64,000 bases of DNA. Source: Sweltsa coloradensis (Eukaryota > Arthropoda > Insecta > Plecoptera > Chloroperlidae). The translations under genes were made by a program, and so were the position numbers. Positions 11,624 to 22,488 of this stretch are shown one piece after another. The stretch spans positions 62,001 to 126,000 of the forward strand of contig JAMZAV010000977.1 in assembly GCA_024449915.1 (NCBI GenBank), in the 5' to 3' direction. The notes below the pieces were generated by a model. That model was not told the origin of the DNA. It ran no database searches and saw nothing but the letters and a program-made list of their open reading frames with translations. Numbering within the stretch: the first letter of the stretch is position 1; each line of letters opens with the position of its first letter.

Positions 11624-12240
11624 GTGTCTACGATCAAAACTGACTGAAATATAAAAATATTATTAGATTACTAAATAATATTAACAAAAGAAGCATTATC
11701 CGTAACTCAGTCAGTTTTTATTGTAGAATTTCGTCCAAAAAAATGACATTCAAGACGCACGCTTAATATTTTAACAACGTTATTAGATATTTGCAATTAA
11801 ACAAAAAAATATCAATAAATAAATAAATAGAACAATAGAACAGGAAGAGAATACAGCAGGTAGAAAACCCTCAGCTTCTAGGATGGTCTATTTTACGACT
11901 TCACGCGGCAACCCTTAGCAGCTGCCTCATACCCATACCCGACGCGTCCGTCGATGGTCACTTTGTATCTCAAGGATAAATAAACTATAGAAGTTGAGGG
12001 TTTTCTACCTGCTGTATTCTCTTCCTGTTCTATTGTTCTATTTATTTATTGATATTATTTTGTTTAATTGCAAATATCTAATAATGTTGTTAAAATATTA
12101 AGCGTGCGTCTTGAATGTCATTTTTTTGGACGAAATTCTACGATAAAAACTAACTGAGTTACGGATAATGCTTCATTTGTTAATATTTTTTAGTAATATA
12201 ATAACATTTTTATATTTCAGTCAGTTTTGATCGTAGACAT
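11624..12240. mobile_element. Foldback element with ~255-bp arms
   Basis: The left arm starts 'tgtctacgatcaaaactgac' and the right arm ends with its reverse complement ('gtcagttttgatcgtagaca'). The inner ends are 'gcaggtagaaaaccctcag' and 'gagggttttctacctgc', separated by about 110 bp. It has no coding sequence and is a MITE or foldback element in intron 5. Confidence 0.85.
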
Positions 12241-12739
12241 CGTTTGCCCGCAGCCAAGCGCACGCGACTGCTTAGAAGGCGATGACTAACTCGACCCTGT
12301 TTACTCCTACCCGAGTTGGGGGGTTTACAGCTATCTGCACACGCCGTCCCGAAATATTTACAATCTTGAAACTCGGTATTTGACTTAATGTGTGGTCCAT
12401 GACCTTCCAAAAAATAAATCACCCTGATCCGATAACCCGTTCTGTGTTAAAAAAAGTGCCTCAACTTGGTCTAAAAAATTCCGGCTGGGTGGGTGGGTGG
12501 GTGGCTGTTGGCTGGTGGATTCTGACAGAGAGGAATAAGAGCCTACAGCTAGAGAAAACGGTACATCTTAGAACTATGAAACCTAAACCACACTTAGAAG
12601 TACCTTAGACTCATGCACTTTTGCTTTCAAAACCAAAACCAAAACCATTTAAACCATTTAAAACCATTTAAACCATTAAAATTCAAAACCATTATTAATT
12701 ATCTAACACTTGGGCTCCATGCGCAAAATGTGGCAGAAG

Positions 12740-13335
12740 GGTAGATAAAAATATCAGAATTAATGATCCACCGAGAGGCAAGCGATATCCAACCCTTAAT
12801 ACCCCTCTAAATCATCCCCTAAAATTGGAATTATTCAAAGCTCTAACCCAAAATTGAATTTTTATTCAAATTAGTTATTAAAATTATGTTTAAATGTGTT
12901 TTTACCCAATCGGCCTATTCTCATTTCCTAAATCACATTTTTTAACCCGCATCCCTAATAGTTTATAATTATACATTGATTTTCAGCATTCACAATGATG
13001 GCACCTAATGAGTTATCAGCATGAAATTTGGCATGATGGTACATAATAATATGAAAAATAATCCGCCGAGAGGCAATCGATATTCCACCCCCAACACCCC
13101 CTAAATCATCCCCTAAAATTGCGAATAATTCACAGACCTAACCCAAAATTGATTTTTATTCAAATTAGTTATTAAAATTATATTTTAATGTGTTTTAACC
13201 CAATCGGCCTTTTCTCATTTCCTAAACCACATTTTTTCAACCCCAATCGCAAGTAGTTAATATTATTTTTAACTTGATTTCCAGCATTCACCATGTAGGC
13301 ATCTTATGAGTTATCAGCATGAAATTATGGCATGA
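12740..13335 (+). repeat. Two direct repeats of ~300 bp
   Basis: 'ccgagaggcaagcgatatcc' near 12765 and 'ccgagaggcaatcgatattc' near 13065 start parallel blocks. Both run through 'aaatcatcccctaaaattg' and 'cccaatcggcct' to 'gagttatcagcatgaaat'. The copies are diverged and probably represent an old tandem duplication. Confidence 0.75.
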
Positions 13336-13338
13336 CCT

Positions 13339-13383
13339 TAGCCGTCCGGGATATGCTCTCACCAACTGAGCTATGCAGCCACC
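13339..13383 (-). repeat. tRNA 5'-half-like fragment
   Basis: On the minus strand 'ggtggctgcatagctcagtt' followed by 'ggtgagagcatatcccgg' has the acceptor, D-arm and A-box wording of a tRNA 5' half. No T arm or B box follows, so it is probably a SINE or pseudo-tRNA fragment. Confidence 0.5.
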
Positions 13384-13579
13384 AATTTAATTGTTACAAA
13401 TATTTAGAAAGTGAATCAAACTCCGTCTAAGCCGTATATCTGAGCGATTAAGATGGAAAATTACATTTTGAAATTTCCCTCTTTCTTTGAATTTTCATTT
13501 ACTAGTATTTTATGCCTTGATATGAAAAAAACAGCAAAAAGATGTGATATCCCGCAAATATAATTTTTTTTTTTTTTTT

Positions 13580-15198
13580 AAAACGGCAGCCAAGCTCTCC
13601 TTCGAAAGTCGTTAGTTGTAAATGTTGTGAAGTCAAAATATTTTTTTTTTTTTACCACGATAATGGTTGGCTTGGCGCTCGTCAACAGGCGAAATGATCT
13701 TACTTCTTTTCAATGCGAAACTAGTAATCCTGTCAAATAAGAATTTTTGGAGGAAAAAATTGCGATGTCGCTGAATTTTTGCAGAGACCTTTCTTAAAGG
13801 ATACTTATCAACATACTAAAACTCCCCTACAATCGAACTGGAGCTTCGGCCGCCAAATTGGAAAATGGCGGCCAAAAAGTGTTTGTTATCAAATATCTCC
13901 AAATTTGTTTGAGATAGACAAAATAACTCAATGGCAAAAATATTCCCCATTTAATTCCCTACAAAAAAGGTGTATTATATAGTTTTGGTATGGGCAAAGG
14001 TTACGTCACAAAATCATGGTTTATATGTTGCTTATTGGAGTACCAGCTAATTTCTAAATTGTCACGCCCATCATCAAACAATGCCCGGTAAATACGTATG
14101 AAATCGATTTAAATACAAAAGGACTTTTGTACGGGGTTGATAAAAGCTTCCATAGTATTTGAAAAAATCAGGTCTGCAAAATCGAATTTTGCATTTACCC
14201 GGAATTTGGGTTTTTCCATTGGTGGCATTTCCTCAAAAATGCCCTTTTTGACTGTCCATTATGAAGCACTAAATAGCATTGGAGGAAAAATTCTTTCTAC
14301 GCACATTGAAATGACTCAAATAATGATCCGATTACAACCAAAGTTTAAATCCAATATGGCTGCTAATTCCTAATATCCACAACATCAAAGTGAATGATGT
14401 AACAAAAAGAGTGTAAAAACAGCACGAAAACAGTAATCATATTGTGAATATTAGGAATTAGCAGCCATATTGGATTTAAACTTTGGTTGTAATCGGATCA
14501 TTATTTGAGTCATTTCAATGTGCGTAGGAAGAATTTTTCCTCCAATGCTATTTAGTGCTTCATAATGGACAGTCAAAAAGGGCATTTTTGAGGAAATGCC
14601 AACAATGGAAAAACCCAAATTCCGGGTAAATACAAAATTCGATTTTGCAGACCTGATTTTTTCAAATACTATGGAAGCTTTTATCAACCCCGTACAAAAG
14701 TCCTCTTGTATTTAAATCGATTTCATACGGATTTACCGGGCATTGTTTGATGCTGAGCGTGAAAATTTGGAAATAAGCTGGTACACCAATGAGCAACATA
14801 TAAACCACGATTTTGTGACGGAACCTTTGCCCCTGCCAAAACTATAGAAGACACCTGTTTTGTAGGGAATTAAATGGGGTATATTTTTGCTAGTGAGATA
14901 TTTTGTCTATCTCAAACCAATTTGGAGATATTCGATAACAAACACCTTTTGGCCGCCATTTTCCAATATGGCGGCCGAAGCTCCAGTCCGATTGTAGGGG
15001 AGTTTTAGTATGTTAATAAGTATTATATAAGGAAGGTCTCTGCAAAAATTCAGCGACATCGCAATTTTTTCCTCCAAACGTCAATATACGATCTTATTTG
15101 ACAGGATTATAGGTAGGAAGAATGAAAAGATTGTCTCAAATTCTATATCTCACAACATTTACAGCCAAAGACTTTTGAATGAGAGCTTGGCAGCCGTT
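13580..15198. mobile_element. Large snapback inverted repeat (arms ~800 bp)
   Basis: The left arm (13580-14383) begins 'acggcagccaagctctcc'. The right arm (14441-15198) is its near-complete reverse complement and ends 'gagagcttggcagccg'. A loop of about 57 bp separates them. Two 78-codon ORFs (14137-14373 + and 14451-14687 -) are mirror images differing at few residues, an automatic result of the palindrome. Poly-T tracts flank both ends. No known transposase is seen. Confidence 0.9.
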
Positions 15199-15249
15199 TT
15201 TTTTTTTTTTTTTTTTACACATTTTTGTATTTGGGGGGATGTTATTTGA

Positions 15250-15889
15250 TAGGAAGCTTATTAAACGCTTTTTCAAGCGCGTTGTTGGATGAGCGTATGT
15301 TTTTTAAACGAAAAAAAGCGTAAAGTTGCGATTTTCACGAGAAATTATTTTTTGATCGCGCTCAAATTACACACCAATATTTAAATTTATAAAATAAGGG
15401 TTCTGTAAAAAAAACATTACAGTCGATAAACGCATGTAGGTGTTATAAGTCAAAGAATGTTGTAAAAATAAAAAAAAAGTAAAATTGCGATTTTCAAAGA
15501 AATAATTTTTTGATTGCGCTCAAATTTCACAGGAATATATAAATTTATAAAAGTAACTTTCTGTGAAAACATCATTACAACCGGATAAAACATGTAGGTG
15601 TTATAAGTCGAAGAATTTTAAAAAAATCGGAAAAAATCGTAAAATTGCGATTTTAATGGGAAATAATTTTTTGATTGCGCTCAAAAACGTGGCAGTTCTA
15701 AATTCAGAGATTTCGAAGGCCTCCTAAAAGTCTCATCGCAATTTGAGTATCGGTTTAGCAGGAATAGTGTTTAAAAACAGACAAAAATACAAAAAAAAAA
15801 ATACAAAAAAAGAAAGTAAAAAAACATTCCGGATTTTTTTCTCCAGTGTAGTGAAATGGAATCTTCGCTTCGCTCGCTACGCTCATCCA
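15250..15889 (+). repeat. Repeat family A, copy 3
   Basis: It starts 'aggaagcttattaaacgc' then 'gcgttgttggatgagcgta', has three AT-rich internal units, and ends 'cttcgcttcgctcgctac' and 'gctcatccaa'. Same orientation as copy 2. Confidence 0.82.
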
Positions 15890-16452
15890 AAAACATTATA
15901 TTATCCTAGTCTAGACAAAGGGCAAAGAGAACCGATGTGAGATTATACTTTTATCGATCGATCAGCTACTATAAAGCAGCCAAGATTTCAAAATTTGTTA
16001 GAAAAAATATCAATGAATATGTACTCGATAATAATATGCATGTTTTATAAAATAGGTATCCTGGTTACTTATTTTGTTTCAATTAATTATTCACAAATTA
16101 TCATTCATCTCATTTTATCTAGGATGGTCACTGTTACAACATAGAAGCATTCACATAGTGTAATCTGCATGTAAAACACAGATATTAAATTATTGACTTT
16201 TACTGAGTGTCACCCGTTCCTCAACCAAAGCACATACCACGGTATCTATTATTTTTCCTGAACATTTATCAATTTCGTGGGGGCAGGACAATATCATTGC
16301 TGACAAACTATTCGTTTGTTTGGAATCTGCACCCTTTCTTCTTTAGGCAGACTGTGTAGCATTCTTTATACTACTTTTTACTATTAAACATAGCCCATAT
16401 TTCCTGATATGGGCTTTCGAATTGTTATATCAGTTAGCTTTCTTTTTTCCAG
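15890..16452 (+). other. Intron 5, 3' end
   Basis: Unique-looking intron sequence ending in the pyrimidine-rich acceptor tcttttttccag at 16452. The in-frame ATG at 16409 lies inside the intron and is not a start. Confidence 0.6.
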
Positions 16453-16781
16453 CACACTAATTCCAGTGGCATTGTTGTTTCTATGGCAACGGTTGGTCCC
16501 ACGAACCACTCACATCGCCTACTCTTCCCTTGGCAACAACAGCGAGCAACAGCCCAGACAAGACCCCTACATCCTGGTGACGTCACTGGCCAAGCTCGGC
16601 CTCATCATGGCTTACTTCTTCCTGTGCGACCGGACTGATGTACTCGGGAAGGAGAGTAAACATTTCTCAATATTAAACATTCTGCTGCCCTTTGCCTGCC
16701 TAACAATCATTGGATGGTGCTGCAGGAGACAAAGTAAATCCAATGAACTTCTGAACAAGGAGGAAACTGATGAGTGGAAGG
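16453..16781 (+). CDS. CASD1: CASD1-like gene 1, exon 6 (TM1-TM3 region)
   Basis: The exon begins with the single base that completes the Ser codon begun in exon 5. It encodes the end of TM1 (IPVALLFLW), a hydrophilic linker, then SLAKLGLIMAYFFLCDRTDV, a close match to the CASD1 acyltransferase motif KLGLIMAYFYMCDRA. A hydrophobic helix and the conserved ETDEWKG motif follow. It ends at 16781 before gtgaga in phase 1. An (ac)n run follows in the intron. Confidence 0.93.
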
Positions 16782-16835
16782 GTGAGACACACACACACAC
16801 ACATTATTTTAACAAAATGGCAGTGGGCTTTAATC

Positions 16836-17294
16836 GGATGAGCGTAGTGTGCGAAGCGAAGATTCCATTTCACTACACTGGAGATAAAAATCCGGAATGT
16901 TTTTCCTTTTGTATTTTTGTATGTCTGTTAACACGATTCCCGCTAAACCGATACTCCAATTGCGATGAAATTTCCTGGAGGCCTTCGAAATCTCTGAACC
17001 AAGAACTGCCACTTTTGAGCGCAATCGAAAAATTATTTCTCATGAAAATCGCAATTTTACGACTTTTTCGATTTTTAAAACCTTTTTTCGACTTATTACA
17101 CCTACATCCTTTATCCGATTGTAATGATTTTTTTAACAGAACCTTAATTTTATGAATTAATCTATTGGTGTGAAGTTTGAGCGCAATCGAAAAATAATTT
17201 CTCATGAAAATAGCAATATTTCGCTTTTTTTCGTTAAAATAAAATTACGCTCATCCAACAACGCGCCTGAAAAAGCGTTTGCGAAGCTTCCTAG
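16836..17294 (-). repeat. Repeat family A, copy 4
   Basis: Opposite orientation to copies 2 and 3. It starts 'ggatgagcgtagtgtgcg' with 'cactacactggagataaaaa' and ends 'gcgtttgcgaagcttcctag'. It lies in intron 6. Confidence 0.8.
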
Positions 17295-17489
17295 TAAGAT
17301 ATGACAAATGTATTTTCGCTTTACATATTCATAGTGTAGGTATTACTCTTTTTTGGAGATAATGTCAAACAGTGTTGAAAATAGGGAATGTTAACTTATT
17401 CCAAATACTGAGGTGTGTGTATGAAATGGATAGAAAACCACTTAAACACACCATTACTGAAATTAAAACCCATTTGAAATAAATGTTTT

Positions 17490-18064
17490 GGGATAAGCGT
17501 AGTAAGAGAAGCAAAGATTCTATTCTACTACACTGGAGAAAAAAATCAGGGATGTTTTTTTTGTATTTTTGTGTGTCTGTTAACACGATTCCGGTTAAAC
17601 CGATACTCCAGTGCGATAAAATTTTCTGCAGACCTTTGAAATCTCTGAACTTTGAACTGCCACGTTTTTTAGTTAAACGGAAAAATTATTTCTCATGAAA
17701 ATCACAATTTTACGTTTTTTTTTTCGATTTTTAAAACATTTCATCGACTTAAAACACAAACATTCTTTATTCGATGGAATGATTTTTTCACAGTACCCTT
17801 AATTTATGAATTTAGATATTCGTTTGAAATTTGAGCGCAATCGAACAATTATTCCTCATGAAAATCTCAATTGTACGATTGTTTTCTTAAAAAAAAAAAA
17901 TCTTTGACTTATAACACTTATGCAAGCTTATTTCTATTGTAATGATTTTTCACAGAACCTTAATTTTATTTAACAGGAAAAACAGAAAAACTGCTGTGCA
18001 GCTCAATTAACCAATGACGCTCATCCAACAACGCGCCTGAAAAAGCGTTTGCAAAGTTTCCTAG
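17490..18064 (-). repeat. Repeat family A, copy 5
   Basis: Same orientation as copy 4 and about 200 bp from it. It begins 'ggataagcgtagtaagag' and ends 'gtttgcaaagtttcctag'. A further short end fragment ('ctaggaaaacgctcagttgg') starts at about 18097. Confidence 0.78.
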
Positions 18065-18195
18065 TAAATTCTTTGAAGCACAAAGTTTGTAGTACTAGGA
18101 AAACGCTCAGTTGGACGCGTTGTTGAGCGAGCACCGGTACGTGCAACATTACCCGAGTACGACATTCCCATAAGGCCCACCACACAGTGTAGACC

Positions 18196-19480
18196 TACAC
18201 TCTAAATTAAAAGAGCGGAAAAACACTCAAATCGAGTGAAATTTCGCTTCTTTTTTAGCTTGTATTTGCACCACTCTTTCTGAGTGACCACCACTCCTAG
18301 AATTAAGTGAAATTATTCCACTCAATTATAGAGCGAAATTTTCACTCTGTAAAAAGGGTGATAATCGCTAATAAAAGATCGAAATTCACTCAAATAATAG
18401 CGATATTTTGGCTTCAAAGAAACTCTCTATTTAGGCTATTAATAACTCAAATAGAAGCGAAAATCACTCAAAATTGAGACAACTTCCCTAAAAAAATATC
18501 GAAATTCAATCAAAAAGTAGCGGTGGGAGGGAAAGGGAGATAAATCGCTCAAGTAGCTTTAAATTCAGTGTACGTATTGCATAAAGTACACATGATATAT
18601 TATGTTATTTTCAACTCATGTTAATAGGTCAATATCTTAAAACTACAAAATAGTATTATAGCAGCTGTATGCAAACATCATATTGATATGTAGATGGACG
18701 ACTGCGTTCTCTCTCTTCACTGTGGGTGCCCAAGAAAAGGCATGCATATAATAATTTCCATTAAGTTTTATCAATTCAAGGCCTACACATGATATAATTA
18801 ATTGTTGTTTTCAACTAAAACAATGAAAACACAATGAACTATTCGTGCATATAGAAGTACAACAGATGTCGACATTTAGGCCCTACCTTTTACTTTTCGG
18901 CGTTTTCCGCAGAAATGCCCTTCCTATTAGAATGTTGCACACTTCATCACTACACCAGTCATAACCATTTTTCCTTGAAGACTTACACTGGCAATGCGCA
19001 CACGGTCACGAACTAACAGACACTGACGAGTTGGTTTCGACGATGCCGGACGTGGACAGAGGACCGTTGATATATATTGGAATGCCCTACCTCGTTCTTT
19101 GCCATGAGTACATGAAAAGCAATTACCAGTGACATGTTTGAAACGTCGCCGGTAAAATCTTTGCTATTCATCCCCTAGACCTGGCACCGATCAGGACAAT
19201 ACAGTTGACATACAATAAGGAGAAGCCCCATTCATCGCTTAGATAAATCTCAACACTAATCCTTTGAACAAGCTTTATGCATCGCTCACTATTGACTAAA
19301 CAGCGCTAACTAAAGAGCGGTTTCACATGGTCACTCAGCACATTTGAGCTAAATAATGATCACCCAATACATCGAGTGACAATTCCAGTTAAAAATGAGT
19401 GACGAACACTCAAAACGAGTGAAGTGACCATCCGCTCGGCGTATTGAGTGAAACAAACCACTCAAATAATTTAGCGTGTA
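18196..19480. mobile_element. 1.3-kb TIR element with subterminal GAGTGA/ACTCAA motifs
   Basis: The ends are 'tacactctaaatta' and 'taatttagcgtgta', a 14-bp inverted repeat with one mismatch. If TA is the target duplication, the TIR is CACTCTAAATTA. Many short 'cactcaaa' and 'gagtga' motifs cluster within 350 bp of each end, as in DNA transposons with transposase-binding subterminal repeats. There is no transposase ORF, so the element is non-autonomous. Confidence 0.7.
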
Positions 19481-20387
19481 CTGGATATTGACATTGTACA
19501 CTATGTACTATTCCAACATCTTTGCATTGTAATAATTCACGTCATACCTTCTAAAGTGTATCTTTGTATCTTCACTGCCTCCTTCATTTTTAACATCATT
19601 TTTCGAATTATGATTACCAATAAGTCTTTAAGGTCTTGACCGATTTAGCTGAAAATTTGGAAAATAGGAGAGAATGTTGTACTTATTGACCCTGCAAAAT
19701 TTCATATCGATCCATACATTTTTATTTTTTTACTTTTGTTTTTTATTATCATATAACCAACGATCCGATTTTGTTCAAAAACTATACAGCAACCCGCCTA
19801 GGTAGCATGTACATGTGTACAGAATTTCAGGTCGATCAGAGAAACGATGCGACCTGTATCGAAGCAGTAACAGAAAAAAAAACAGACATTCGAGCCATAA
19901 GAGTCAAATGGAGACGTTCGCTACGCTCGCTCAATTATATTTCTTGCGCAAACAGCATGCGATGTCAAGATTTGGGTCCAGATGTTTGTTGACCAATGCG
20001 CAAAGATGTTTAATGTTTGGATGAATGAGTAAACTACCACCTTCTAGATTACACCGTTAATATCGCTGTTTGGCATTACCTTATTGGTCGATTCGTTAGC
20101 TAATAGATACTCATAGTGACGTATTGGTTTGTTTTCCCCGCCATTATTATTGGTGCAACCGTTGAGTGACTAATATATTAGTCACTCAACGGTGCAACTG
20201 TCATGCCCCATAACACAGGTGAATTAATTTCTAGTTTTGAACATAGGAAATTGATAAATGATTATTATCCCAAACAAACATTGCTGTGGGAGCCTTCAAA
20301 ATAGTCTTCCCTATCTAAATCAGTAACAACATTGTTGTCATATATAAAAATGAAATACGTTAAATAAATAAACATTGCGTTCTGCAG
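19481..20387 (+). other. Intron 6, 3' part
   Basis: No gene is seen. The stretch 19610-19960 ('aatttcaggtcgatcagaga', 'ttcgctacgctcgctcaat') reads like an interspersed repeat related to the family A ends, but I cannot define its limits. The acceptor is ttctgcag at 20387. Confidence 0.5.
20159..20192. repeat. Perfect 34-bp palindrome
   Basis: The sequence ccgttgagtgactaata and its exact complement abut with no loop. The octamer 'ggtgcaac' flanks both sides in direct orientation, like a target duplication around a minimal foldback remnant. Confidence 0.85.
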
Positions 20388-20557
20388 GTTGGATGGTACT
20401 GGTTTTCCTGCTCTATAACATGACGGGCGCTACTCGAGACATGGCAGCCAACATGTTTTCCCAATACTTCATATCTGCTTATGTCTTCCTCATCGGATAC
20501 GACGCTATGCGATACTTCTGGCGCAAGAGTGAGTCGGCATTTCTTCGTTTACTGCAG
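20388..20557 (+). CDS. CASD1: CASD1-like gene 1, exon 7 (TM segments)
   Basis: The exon completes the Gly of DEWKG|GWM and encodes GWMVLVFLLYNMTGA, the hallmark GWMQLxxLxYHxxGA motif of the Cas1-type acyltransferase. It continues into FISAYVFLIGYDAMRYFWRK (family: LVAAYLFQTGYGHFSYFW) and ends LRLLQ at 20557 before gtgagt, phase 0. The end of this exon corresponds to the unit of the minisatellite in gene 2. Confidence 0.93.
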
Positions 20558-20728
20558 GTGAGTTTTAAGCTTTTATCGGAATACATCATAATACAAGTTT
20601 CTGTCAAAATATACCACGATTTTAGGGAAATTATAATATATCTGATATCATTAATTTATTTCAACTAATTCAACTCTAATAATAAATAATAAATAAAATA
20701 AACAAATGTTTGTGACGCTCTCTTCTAG

Positions 20729-21069
20729 GTTATGTTCCGGCTGAACTTCATGGCAGCCCTGCTGTGTCTCTGCATGAACCGATCTTATCATCTCTACTAC
20801 CTTGTTCCCCTTATATCGGTCTGTTACATCACCGTCTACATCGTAGACATTATCCCTCCCCATATCACTGAGACAACTACCAAGACCCGTCTTATCTACC
20901 TGTGGATGTTGGTGAAGATTGCCGCACTATTCACTATCAACACCGCAGTCTACCATTCAAGATATATCTTTGAAGGTGTGTTTGTTGCCTCGCCTCTCAA
21001 GGCTTTGTTTTCCACTGACGGGGACAAAGACCTAGACTGGTGGTCTCAGTGGAAGCTTCATCGATACAG
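20729..21069 (+). CDS. CASD1: CASD1-like gene 1, exon 8 (TM segments)
   Basis: The exon begins VMFRLNFMAALLCLCMNRSY and continues HLYYLVPLISV, very close to the CASD1 family (LFRLNFLVVVLCIVMDR, YFVPLVTV). It has three hydrophobic segments and ends WWSQWKLHRY plus AG (phase 2) at 21069 before gtatta. No frame break is present, unlike the paralogous exon at 56.4-56.7 kb. Confidence 0.95.
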
Positions 21070-21239
21070 GTATTATTTTTGTGGCATTGTATAAGCAAGG
21101 TGTACGTTTTAAACGCATGAGGATCATAGAAGACTTTATAAAGGAAAAGGGGATGATAAGGCGAACATACAGAGGCAAGTGCCATCCTAACAAATGTTTT
21201 TGTGAAATACATAAAAGTATATATAAAATTTTACGACCA

Positions 21240-21372
21240 ACAAATTTTTGCCATTCTCGGAAAATAAAAGCGTTGGGCGCTTTCCCTCTATGAACGACAA
21301 AATTCTGTAGTCTATGTCAATACCGTAAGCGCCCAACGCTTTTATATTCCGAGTAAGGCAAAAATTGGTTGG
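21240..21372. repeat. Hairpin-forming inverted repeat
   Basis: 'aaaagcgttgggcgctt' near 21267 is inverted as 'aagcgcccaacgctttt' near 21330, and the outer 'aatttttgcc' pairs with 'ggcaaaaatt'. The loop is about 45 bp. A small MITE is likely. Confidence 0.75.
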
Positions 21373-21734
21373 GCGAAAAGTTATTTTTTACTTTTTATTA
21401 GTACATTTAAATATGAGCGTTGTTTCTAAAAAGAAAAAAATTCTTGTAATTTTATTTTATACTTTTTAGTCTTAACGAGTGTTGTAATTGAATATGTGCA
21501 CCCTGGACGTGTCTGAATTTATTAGATTGCATACTTGTGTACTTATATTTGTTGGCTTCACTCGTAACCTAGCGTGCTCGCAGACTTGAATTTCGGACAA
21601 TTATTAGACGTTCATGCGCGATCCAGCGATCGGTCAACAATGCTTACGAAATGTGGGGCTATGTGGCTATGGCAGAATTTGGCAAAGTATGTGGGCCTAC
21701 GCTACACATTATATAAATAATGATAACAAACAAA

Positions 21735-22310
21735 ATTGATTGATGTCAGCTCGAACAGACATTGAGAAGTGGGTAAAATACCGATTCCCATATAAAACTG
21801 TAATTATTAATTACGATGTATTAATTCTTTAGTTAGTGAATCTGTTGATTGATTTATCTTTTGTCATCAACAATATACATGTGTGGAAAATTTTAGCTCG
21901 ATCGGACTTTGGGAAGTGGGTAAAATATTGATTCCTATATAAAATTTTGATTTTTAATTATGATGAATTATTATTTTATTCAATTAATTAGTGAATCTGT
22001 TAATTGATTCATCTATTGTCATCAAGGATACGTATGTGTGAAAAATTTCAGCTCGATTGGACATTGAGAAGTGGGTGAAATATCGATTATAAAACTCCGT
22101 CCAGACAGGCAGACAGACCATATAAAACTTTGATTATGAATTATGATGAATTAATTAATTAATTAGTGAATCTGTTAATTGATTCATCTATTGTCATCAA
22201 GGATACGTATGTGTGAAAAATTTCAGCTCGATTGGACATTGAGAACTGGGTAAAATATCGATTATAAGATTCCGTCCTGGCAGACAGACAGACAAACACA
22301 TGAAGCAAAT
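21735..22310 (+). repeat. Tandem intronic block, four diverged units
   Basis: Units of about 150-185 bp each contain 'cagctcgattggacattgag', 'gggtaaaatatcgatt' and 'gtgaatctgttaattgattc'. The later units end in 'cagacaggcagacagacc'-like runs. The array lies directly upstream of exon 9. Confidence 0.7.
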
Positions 22311-22351
22311 ATAATCGTGGGAATAAAATATTACCTGTTTATTGTTCCCAG

Positions 22352-22478
22352 CGTCTTCTACGGCATGGTATTCGCCATCGTCCAATCAAGCTTCAGAGAC
22401 CTGAAGTATCCCACCAACAACATAGTAAGCAGGCTCATCCAAGTCATCTCAGCCGCGACAGCGTTGTTGGCCTTAAAG
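22352..22478 (+). CDS. CASD1: CASD1-like gene 1, exon 9
   Basis: One base completes the Ser codon begun in exon 8. The exon then encodes VFYGMVFAIVQSSF, the equivalent of VFHGMLFAFIYLAL, and a second helix ISAATALLALK. The candidate donor is AAG|gtatgc at 22478, phase 0. In gene 2 the same exon runs on for 25 codons without an intron at this point. Here the reading frame instead enters the A/T tail of a LINE nine bases later. Confidence 0.85.
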
Positions 22479-22488
22479 GTATGCTACT

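Noticed and set aside
14137..14687. Two homologous 78-residue genes on opposite strands
   Set aside because: They are mirror images produced by the snapback palindrome, with no domain or codon signal.
16409..17155. A 248-codon gene starting at ATG 16409
   Set aside because: The part before 16453 is intron and the part after 16781 is intron plus repeat family A. Only the middle is a CASD1 exon.
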